Assembly (NCBI GenBank): GCA_964575345.1
Contig: CAZNQD010000068.1
Span: 1 to 10,479 of the forward strand
Direction: 5' to 3'
DNA length: 10,479 bases
From: UBA1402 sp964575345
Lineage (GTDB): Bacteria > Bacteroidota > Bacteroidia > Bacteroidales > UBA1402
The notes under the pieces were generated by a model. That model was not told where the DNA came from, did no database searches, and was given only the letters and a program-made list of their open reading frames with translations. Shown here in pieces: positions 1 through 6,594 of this stretch (position 1 is its first letter; each line of letters begins with the position of its first letter). Position numbers and translations under genes: made by a program.

Positions 1-1331
1 TTCACAGGAAGACTCAACCTCAGGTCGTTATCTTCTGTGCTTTCCTGATCGATGGCTATGTATCCTTTTGAAGTGGATACTTTTATTTCGGAAGCGTCGT
101 GCAGGAATTGCAGGTAGCTGACTTTTCCTTTCATTCCCTTCAGGCTAATGTTGCGCAGGGGATAATCGAGCAAATGAACGTAGAGCCTGTTGGTCGTGGG
201 ATTGTAGGTCAACAAGGTGTTTTCAGGAACCTCAAAAGAATCGGGAGCCTGGGTGCAGCCGTAAATAGAGCGGGCATTGTATTTCATCCACTCGCCCATT
301 TCCAGCAGAGCGTTTTCTGCCCGATAGTCAAAAGTGCCTCTGCCGGTGGGGCCTACGTTCAACAAAAGGTTGCCTCCTTTGCTTACCGATTCTATCAGGA
401 GCACCAGCAGTTGTTTGTTGTCTTTCCAGGTTAATTCATCACGGTAGTAGCCCCAGGATCCGCTGAAAGTCTGGCAGGTTTCCCAGGGAATCTTTTCTCC
501 CTTGTAGGTGGGCCATTTATCCACTTTGTGTTGCTCGGGAGTGGCAAAGTCCCATCCTCCCCAATAATCGCTCAGGTCCATACGATCGTTTACTATTATC
601 GCGGGTTGAAGTTTGCGAACCAGTTTTATCAGTTCCACCGAGCCCCAATCTTCTTTGCCTTTGCCGAACTCTTCTTCGGGGAACGAAAAATCCAGAAACA
701 AAAGGTCAATTTTACCGTAATTTGTCAGCAACTCTGTGACCTGATTCTTGAGGTATTCGCGGTAAACAGCCATATCCCGGTTGCGGTTGAGTTGTTCGTA
801 GTCTTTTTTGTTTTCGGGGCTTTGAGGATGTTTGACATCGATAGTGTACTCGGGGTGATGCCAGTCAAGCAGGGAGTAATAAAATCCAATCTTAAGCCCT
901 TCTTCGCGAAAGGCCTCAACCCATTCTTTGAGGGCGTCTTTGCCGTATGGAGTATTGGTGATCTTATAATCGCTGAATTGCGTGTCGAACAGAGCAAAAC
1001 CGTCGTGGTGTTTTGAAGTGAGTACTGCGTACTTCATGCCTGCTGCCTTGGCCAATTTAGCCCATTCCCGGGGTTGGTACAGATCGGGATTGAAATGGTC
1101 GATGTATTTTTGATAGCTTTTGTCGTCCATTTGCTCCCGTTTTTTTACCCATTCATGGCGGGCGGCCAAAGAATAAGGCCCCCAATGAATGAACAAGCCA
1201 AAACGGTCGTTGGTCCACCAGGCGAGACGTTCCTTTTTTTCTTCGGGACTTTCGTTCCAGATCTTTTTCTGTTGCGCATTGATACTTAACAATACAAGAC
1301 ATAGGGTGGCGAGGAGAAATGTTTTTTTCAT
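1..1331 (-). CDS. GH29 alpha-L-fucosidase, secreted, C-terminus cut off by window edge
   Basis: Exo-glycosidase expected to release alpha-L-fucose from plant glycans in the periplasm or outside the cell. 443 codons are visible, starting at ATG 1331-1329; the frame is still open at base 1. Residues 1-19 form a signal peptide (MKKTFLLATLCLVLL, then SINA before QQ) with a signal peptidase I site. GH29 hallmarks follow in order: RFGLFIHWGPYS (43-54), SKHHDGFALFDT (106-117), GFYYSLLDWHHP (149-160), DLLFLDFSFPEE (209-220) where Asp214 is the expected nucleophile, NDRMD (248-252), and WETCQTFSGSWGYY (283-296). GGNLLLNVGPTGRG (319-332) closes the barrel, and a C-terminal beta-sandwich begins near 360. 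The nucleophile motif reads LDFS rather than the common WFDG. The start lies 16 nt after the HTCS stop, with an A/T-rich leader and no separate promoter seen, so co-transcription is likely. Family is certain; the substrate (RG-II, RG-I or xyloglucan fucose) is inference. Confidence 0.93.
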   Translation of the reverse strand, partial: MKKTFLLATLCLVLLSINAQQKKIWNESPEEKKERLAWWTNDRFGLFIHWGPYSLAARHEWVKKREQMDDKSYQKYIDHFNPDLYQPREWAKLAKAAGMKYAVLTSKHHDGFALFDTQFSDYKITNTPYGKDALKEWVEAFREEGLKIGFYYSLLDWHHPEYTIDVKHPQSPENKKDYEQLNRNRDMAVYREYLKNQVTELLTNYGKIDLLFLDFSFPEEEFGKGKEDWGSVELIKLVRKLQPAIIVNDRMDLSDYWGGWDFATPEQHKVDKWPTYKGEKIPWETCQTFSGSWGYYRDELTWKDNKQLLVLLIESVSKGGNLLLNVGPTGRGTFDYRAENALLEMGEWMKYNARSIYGCTQAPDSFEVPENTLLTYNPTTNRLYVHLLDYPLRNISLKGMKGKVSYLQFLHDASEIKVSTSKGYIAIDQESTEDNDLRLSLPV

Positions 1332-1347
1332 AATTAAGAGTTTTTTG
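1332..1347 (-). other. 16-nt HTCS-GH29 spacer
   Basis: This is the spacer between the TGA of the regulator (1350-1348) and the ATG of the fucosidase (1331-1329). On the minus strand it is A/T-rich, with no GGAGG-like ribosome site, no hairpin and no room for a promoter. A-rich leaders without Shine-Dalgarno sequences are normal in Bacteroidota. The spacing supports a shared transcript. Confidence 0.6.
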
Positions 1348-3481
1348 TCAGGAGGGACTTATGATTTTTGATTTTTTGTATTCCGAGGGAGACAGTCCGG
1401 TTTCTTTCTTGAAACAGAGACTAAAGTAAGCCAAATTCCCAAAACCACACAAATCGGCAATTTCTGATAAGCTTGATTCGGATTCTTTGATCAATTGTTT
1501 GGACTTGTTGATTCTGTAATGTCTGATTAAATTGACCGGAGATAAACCAAAAAATGTTTTGATTTTTTTATACAAGACCGTCCGGCTGATAAAAAGATTC
1601 TGGGCAATATCGTCGATCTTTAAATCTGTTTTGTCGATGTTTTGTTCGATGTATTCAATTACTGTATTTACAAAACTATTATTGTTTTCGGAAACCGAAT
1701 AGGGAATACGTCCGTCGCTTTCGGTACTTTGGGAGCCCAGTTTTGCTAAATAATATTCCTGTACGACTTTTCTTTGTTTGATTATTGATTTGATTCGGGC
1801 ATTTAAATAGTTGGAGTTGAAGGGTTTTGTAATATAATCGTCAATTCCTGTCTCCAAGCCGAGTATTTTATCGTCCATGCTCGATTTTGCCGATAATATT
1901 ATCACAGGAATATGGCAGGTATTGCTGTTTTCTTTCAGTTTGTTAATCATTTCCAGTCCGTTCAACTGAGGCATAAGAATGTCCGTAAGAATTAAATCGG
2001 GCATCCATTTTTTGGCAAGTTCATAACCGCTTAAACCGTCTTGAGCAATTTTTACATTATAATTTCTGGACAAAAAATCGTGCATAAAGTAGGCTAAGTC
2101 TGTATTATCCTCCACGACCAATATTGAAATATCGTCCTCACAGATTCTGTTTGATGTCAGGTTTGACAAATCAAGGCCGGAAGTGCTTTCTTCATTATTA
2201 GTATCGTTTAATACATATTCGACATTTGCATCATTATCGAAAATAGATTTGTCCAGAGGAAAGCTTAGGGTAAATTCCGAGCCCTGATGGAATGTGCTGT
2301 TGACAGTAATGCTGCCGTGGTGCATTTCGACAAAATCTTTTGTCAGCGACAAACCGATTCCTGACGAAGGTTGAAACACATTCTCGCTCATAATGGTTTC
2401 AAATCGCCGGAAGAGTTGGCCGATTTTTTGTGCAGAAATGCCAACGCCTTCATCAATGACCGAAATTGTAACCATAGCAGGGCCTTTTTCCAACCTGACA
2501 ATAACCGATTTGCCGGGTTTTGTATATTTGAAAGCGTTCGAAAAGAGATTGTAAAAGATCTTTTCAAATTTATCCCGATCTATCCAGGCTGGAACTTCAA
2601 GATCGGATGAATCCAGGTCAAAACGAATATTATTTTCTTCGGCCAGCAAGCTGAAACCATCCATTATTTTTGTCAGGTATTGAACGATATCAGTATGCTC
2701 TAAAATTAGTTTCATCTTGTCTGACTGAACTTTTCTAAAATCAAGAATTTGATTGATCAGGCGAAGCAACCTTTTGGAATTTTCATTAACGATGATGAGT
2801 TTCTTCTTTACATTTTCTGTCAGTGATTCATTTTCGATAATATCTGTCACCGGGCCGTCAATCAATGTCAATGGCGTTCGCAGCTCGTGGGAAACATCGG
2901 TAAAGAAATTTATTCTTGATTTAGTTGTTTGGTTTTCGACTTCTATCCGGTGTCTCAGCCGGAAAATAATATTTAATATTAATACGGTAAGGGCAATAAG
3001 CAACAATACAAACAAAATGATGACAATTGTACCAACCTCTGATTCCCAAAAACCGGGCTTAAAATTAAATACCAAAAACTTTCTGTTATTTACCCACCTG
3101 CCTTGGGCATTGGTAGATTCAACATAAAGGGTATAAACGCCCTTTGATACATTTGAATAAGTGGCCGATTTATTATTATCTGTATAATTCCATGTTTTAT
3201 CCACTCCGCTTAACATGTATTTGTATTTAATATTTTCTGTCGAAGTATAATCAATGGCAGAAAAATCTACGCTGATAGTTCTTTGTTTTGGTTTAAGTAC
3301 AATTTCTTCACCGGAAGGTATTTCCCTTTCTTCTTTTTCTCCCAAAATTGAAATGCCTGTGAAAATTAATGAGGGGATATAATTACTTTTCTTAAAGTTG
3401 TCGGGGTCAAAAGTAAAAATGCCTAAATCGGAACCTATCATTATTTGCTCTTGATAATCCATAATTGTACTCTCCATAAAA
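1348..3481 (-). CDS. Hybrid two-component system (HTCS) regulator, C-terminal part: Y_Y_Y, TM, histidine kinase, receiver, AraC DNA-binding domain
   Basis: Inner-membrane one-protein sensor, kinase and transcription activator of the type that controls glycan-utilisation loci. Counting from the Met at 3477: residues 12-26 are the last propeller strands (IMIGSDLGIFTFDP), about 35-140 the periplasmic Y_Y_Y domain, and 148-172 a transmembrane helix. HisKA follows with phospho-acceptor His197 in DVSHELRTPLT. HATPase_c has its N box near NLFSNAFKYT (310-319), G1 DEGVGIS (342-348) and G2 SSGIGLSL (371-378). The receiver (about 451-565) has acidic residues Glu456/Asp457, phospho-acceptor Asp499 in LILTDILMP and Lys551 in TKPF. 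The AraC-type double helix-turn-helix spans about 600-705. All catalytic residues are intact. The Met at 3477 is not the real start: the frame is open to 3481, where the assembly gap begins, and the sensor continues upstream at 3582-5107. TGA stop at 1350-1348. Confidence 0.95.
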
Positions 3482-3581
3482 NNNNNNNNNNNNNNNNNNN
3501 NNNNNNNNNNNNNNNNNNNNNNNNNNNNNNNNNNNNNNNNNNNNNNNNNNNNNNNNNNNNNNNNNNNNNNNNNNNNNNNNN
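3482..3581. other. Assembly gap (100 N) inside the HTCS gene
   Basis: This is a run of exactly 100 N, the usual placeholder for a scaffold gap of unknown length. It falls inside the HTCS sensor. The left contig resumes at the last propeller strands before Y_Y_Y; the right side stops after a Reg_prop-like segment (GGINGLMYFP) and SNIKLKDN. Several propeller blades are probably missing, so the true gap is likely longer than 100 nt (inference from usual HTCS architecture). Reading frames computed through the Ns are meaningless. Confidence 0.97.
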
Positions 3582-4465
3582 TCGTTGTCTTTCAATTTAA
3601 TGTTGGAGAAACGGATGTCTTCGGGAGACTTAAAATCAGAGGGGAAATACATCAATCCATTGATTCCGCCAGCCAAGATAGTGCCATCAATGTCTTCGGT
3701 GATGCATCTTAAGCCGTGACCCAGGAAATCAGGGTAATTTTTCATGCGGTTGTAGCCGTTGATAAAACTGATTTCGTTTTTGTCGTTTTCTGCTACCAGG
3801 TTGAGGCCTTTCTTGCCGTGACAACCAATCCAGATATTTCCTTTTTTATCCTGATAAATGGAATATACATCGTTATAACTTAAGCTGTAGAGATTTTCTT
3901 TTTCGTTTTTAAAATTTCGGATGGAATAAAATTCATCGTCGTTCTTTTCCAATAAAAATAACCCGGATTTTTTGGAACCCATCCAAATACGCCCCTGCTT
4001 ATCCTTGAACATGGTGTAGATGTTAGCACCAAAAGGTTTTTTCTGATCAGTTATTTTACCTTCGTTCGATAAATAACCAAGGAGTTTATTTGAACTATTG
4101 TAAATTCTGATGTAACCGCTTCTGGAAGCTGCCCACATATTTCCTGAATCCTCCTGTAAAAAAGCACGTATTCCCCATTCATCGTAACTAATGTCATTGA
4201 TGCTGTAAAGATTTTTATAAAAAGTGATTCTGCTCAGCCCCTTTTGACTGCCTATCCAAAAGTTCCCCTGATTGTCTTTGCAATATTGACGACTTGACAG
4301 AATATGGGTCAATTTTTCTCCATGAAGTTCTGTAGAAAAATAGTTTAACTGTTCGGAATCCCTGTCGTAATAACAGATACTTCCGTTTCTGGGTACAACA
4401 ATCAGGTTGCCGTTATTGTCTTCGTTTACATAAAATACATTTGGCTTTTCTTCAACAACAGGCTG
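3582..4465 (-). pseudogene. HTCS periplasmic sensor, middle part (Reg_prop propeller), downstream of an in-frame stop
   Basis: This is the continuation of the HTCS sensor after the TAA at 4468-4466, in the same frame, running into the gap at 3581. It carries successive Reg_prop blades of the D-x-x-G-x-[IL]-W type: VNEDNGNLIVVPRNGSICYY, CKDNQGNFWIGSQKGLSRI, LQEDSGNMWAASRSGYIRIY, FKDKQGRIWMGSKKSGLFLL, YQDKKGNIWIGCHGKKGLNL and ITEDIDGTILAGGINGLMYF. These form the periplasmic beta-propeller that binds oligosaccharide in this family. The first usable start after the stop is a weak TTG at 4312-4310; a protein begun there would lack the signal peptide and half the sensor. Family is clear. Whether this is a real pseudogene, a sequencing error or a scaffolding error cannot be told from the sequence. 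Confidence 0.85.
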
Positions 4466-4468
4466 TTA
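4466..4468 (-). other. In-frame premature TAA in the HTCS sensor
   Basis: The codon on the minus strand is TAA. The frame before it (5107-4469, 213 codons, ending LLKSPPT) and after it (from 4465, starting QPVVEEKPNVYF) is the same, with Reg_prop propeller sequence on both sides. The defect is therefore a single codon, not a frameshift. Confidence 0.9.
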
Positions 4469-5107
4469 TGTCGGAGGCGATTTTAACAAGTTAAATTGAT
4501 TTTTTTTGGTATCGTAACGCAGGACACCTTCCGAAAAAGCAGACAACCACAAATCTCCCTGACTATCTTCGTAAATGGAATGTAAAAACATTTCCTGCTG
4601 TCCGGGTAGTTGTACTTTGGCAGTGCTAAACTGTGCTGTCTCCGTATCGATAAATACAAGACAATCATTGGCTGCCAGAGCAATACGTCCGTCACGTAGA
4701 TTTTGTATACAGAAAATATGATAGACAAACGAAGGCAGGTTTACATATTCACAAGTGGATGTTTGTTCATTGTACTTGGCCAGTTTGCCGTATTGATTGA
4801 CCAACCAGAGAGTTCCTTTGTTTTCTGTAATATAGTGAAAGACATCCTCGCCGATGAACTTTTTTTTTCCAAAAACAGATATTCCTTTGTCTGTCAGAAT
4901 CCATTCATCCTGGTCTTTGTCTTGAAAAACAGAAAAAATATGTTTTCCTTTAATTTTAGTATTAACCAGTTCTACACCTTTTTCGGTTGAGGAAAGACTG
5001 TCTACAATTCTCAGACAGAAATTATCTTTATTGGAAATCCAGGTTACTCCCTTTTTTAGTGAATAAAAATAAGTAGCGTTGTGGTTTTTTATTTCAAGAT
5101 CAATAAT
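4466..5107 (-). pseudogene. HTCS periplasmic sensor, upstream part, ending at the premature TAA; true N-terminus lost in gap
   Basis: Upstream visible part of the HTCS propeller sensor. The frame is open from 5107, directly beside the 100-N gap, for 213 codons to the TAA at 4468-4466. Propeller-like segments are recognisable: GVTWISNKDNFCLRIVDS, FSVFQDKDQDEWILTDKGIS, YITENKGTLWLVNQYGKLAK and SIYEDSQGDLWLSAFSEGVL, the last a good D-x-x-G-x-L-W blade. No signal peptide or start is present here; both must lie in or beyond the gap at 5108-5207. The TTG at 4804 is not a credible start because matching sequence continues upstream of it without a break. Base composition is A/T-rich like the C-terminal HTCS part. 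Joined with the downstream pieces, roughly 1,220 codons are visible, a little short of the usual 1,300-1,400 of the family, which fits sequence missing in both gaps. Confidence 0.88.
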
Positions 5108-5207
5108 NNNNNNNNNNNNNNNNNNNNNNNNNNNNNNNNNNNNNNNNNNNNNNNNNNNNNNNNNNNNNNNNNNNNNNNNNNNNNNNNNNNNNNNNNNNNN
5201 NNNNNNN
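5108..5207. other. Assembly gap (100 N) at the HTCS N-terminus
   Basis: This is a second run of exactly 100 N, of unknown true length. It should contain the HTCS start codon, its signal peptide, the first propeller blades and any regulatory DNA between HTCS and the upstream pectate lyase. Only 24 nt (5208-5231) remain between the gap and the lyase stop codon, and they contain no recognisable terminator. Confidence 0.97.
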
Positions 5208-5231
5208 TATGTTTTTCCCCTTCGGTTTCAT

Positions 5232-6527
5232 TTAATGGTCTGATTGAACCAACTTGTTCAAATATTGCTCCAGCATGGTATAGCCTTCTGCATTTGTTGT
5301 GTTTCGGTCTTCGGGATTTGATGGATCAAGTCCGTGTTTTGTTTCCCATTCGTCGGGCATACCGTCGCTATCGCTGTCCGCGGGGGCGGGAAGGCTGTTC
5401 AGCACGGGCCAGCCGCCTACATCGGAAGTAGATATAACCACTCCCTTATTGTAAGTGGTGTTGCCGCTGCGAGCTTCCTCAAGAATTCTCAAATCGACGC
5501 AATCTCTTTTGGGAAAGCATGCGCCGGCACCTGCCAAAACAGATAAATAAGCAGATTCGGCCGGTTCCATATTAATGGCTGAGAATTCGGTTGGTTGGTC
5601 CACCATCCATTGAGTAGCACCATTCACTCCGAGCCTGTTGTTGTGCGAAATGCTGTCGTTGCCCTCCCATACATTACCTTCTATATACCAGGAACTCTCC
5701 GGTATTTCTTTGTAAACACCAGCTTCGTCTATTCGGGCAAAAACATCAATGCTGCTGTTGGGACCGGGTTTGTAGTAATTGTTGACGATGTTGATGCTGC
5801 TGGGTTTACCGTCAAGGGTACGCTGGCCGAAATTGAAGATAACGTTGTTGCGGAAATCCATATGGTGGGTTTGGAAGTTATGATTACCCCCTATGCTGGG
5901 ATTCCGTCCCGGACAATTGGCAATAAGATTGTGGTGATACGAAGCATTTATACCACCCAGTGTTGCTGCGAATCCATGCTCTTTGTGATTCAGGCCTTCT
6001 GCCATGATGCACCACTGAAGGCTTAAATTTCTGGCACCATGCCAGGTGTTGACTACTTCGTCGGTAGACCAGCTGAACGAACAATGGTCAACTATGACGT
6101 TTTCGGCATTCTGAATAGTGATAGCGTCGTCTTGTTTTTCGGACAGGTTGCCTCGTCTCACTCGCAGGTAGCGAAGAATTACTTGATTGGCAGCTAGTTT
6201 TATTTTATAATTTTTCAGAGTGATACCGTCGCCGGGAGCTGTTTGTCCGGCAACAGTCAGGTAGGGATTGCTGATGGTCAGATCGCTTTCGAGTTCAATA
6301 GTGCCCGAAACACCAAAAACAACCGTACGCGGCCCCTCCTGTTCAACAGCCTGGCGGAGGCTGCCGGGCCCGCTGTCGTTCAGATTGCTTACAAAAAGAA
6401 CGGCACCTCCCCGCCCTCCCAGGGCCATGGCACCAAAGCCTTCAGCGCCGGGGAATGCCAATGGTTGAGAGCAAACAGGCAGTGATAAAAAAACAGAAGC
6501 GATTGTGGTAAACAAAAAGGATCTCAT
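5232..6527 (-). CDS. Secreted pectate lyase, polysaccharide lyase family 1
   Basis: Cleaves de-esterified homogalacturonan by Ca2+-dependent beta-elimination, giving unsaturated oligogalacturonides. 431 residues, complete. Residues 1-20 are a signal peptide (MRSFLFTTIASVFLSL, then PVCS before Q) with a signal peptidase I site. The PL1 parallel beta-helix starts at FPGAEGFGAMALGGRGG (25-41). Further marks are AGQTAPGDGITL (93-104), VDHCSFSWS (146-154, Asp147 in the Ca2+ region), QWCIMAEGLN (171-180), SYHHNLIANCPGRNP (196-210) whose Arg208 in R-x-P is the expected catalytic base, and INIVNNYYKPGPNSS (245-259). A D-x-D-x-DGMPDEWE motif (384-394) followed by LDPSNPEDRN ends the protein, as is common in Bacteroidota pectate lyases. 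There is no T9SS tail, unlike its upstream paralogue. The ATG at 6527 gives a full signal peptide and lies 67 nt after the upstream gene's stop. An operon with that gene is likely. Confidence 0.95.
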   Translation of the reverse strand: MRSFLFTTIASVFLSLPVCSQPLAFPGAEGFGAMALGGRGGAVLFVSNLNDSGPGSLRQAVEQEGPRTVVFGVSGTIELESDLTISNPYLTVAGQTAPGDGITLKNYKIKLAANQVILRYLRVRRGNLSEKQDDAITIQNAENVIVDHCSFSWSTDEVVNTWHGARNLSLQWCIMAEGLNHKEHGFAATLGGINASYHHNLIANCPGRNPSIGGNHNFQTHHMDFRNNVIFNFGQRTLDGKPSSINIVNNYYKPGPNSSIDVFARIDEAGVYKEIPESSWYIEGNVWEGNDSISHNNRLGVNGATQWMVDQPTEFSAINMEPAESAYLSVLAGAGACFPKRDCVDLRILEEARSGNTTYNKGVVISTSDVGGWPVLNSLPAPADSDSDGMPDEWETKHGLDPSNPEDRNTTNAEGYTMLEQYLNKLVQSDH

Positions 6528-6594
6528 ACTAAGTAACCTAAAAATTATCGTAACGTGATATGCGTAGTTCAGTGTTAGTGATTAGTGCGGAAAT
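6528..6594. other. 67-nt intergenic spacer between the two lyase genes
   Basis: A/T-rich spacer. On the minus strand it contains a short imperfect 7-bp tandem repeat (CACTAAT CACTAAC, about 6581-6588 and neighbours). I see no convincing terminator hairpin and no -33/-7 promoter pair. Its small size favours co-transcription of the two pectate lyases. Confidence 0.5.

Noticed and set aside
528..1016. 162-codon plus-strand open frame
   Set aside because: It lies antisense to the conserved GH29 gene and its translation has no recognisable domain; a shadow frame.
3407..4312. Apparent continuous minus-strand reading frame through the Ns from 4312 to 3407
   Set aside because: The frame after the gap is arbitrary and does not match the real HTCS frame, which continues as YQEQIMIGSDLGIF. 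Only the part upstream of the gap is coding in this frame.
4466..4468. TAA recoded as a sense codon
   Set aside because: TAA ends both the PL1-CE8 gene and the 431-residue lyase in the same window, so a changed genetic code is not supported.
6468..6527. Lipoprotein signal (Cys19) in the 431-residue pectate lyase
   Set aside because: The residues before Cys are LPV, which do not fit a lipobox (small residue needed at -1). A signal peptidase I cut after PVCS fits better.
6540..6547. TAATTTTT on the minus strand resembling a Bacteroidota -7 element (TAnnTTTG)
   Set aside because: It is only 12 nt upstream of the ATG, lacks the final G and has no TTG-type -33 partner; a chance match in A/T-rich DNA.
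6575..6587. Short 7-bp tandem repeat between the lyase genes as an operator
   Set aside because: Too short and imperfect, and not repeated elsewhere that I could find in the window; no basis to call a binding site.
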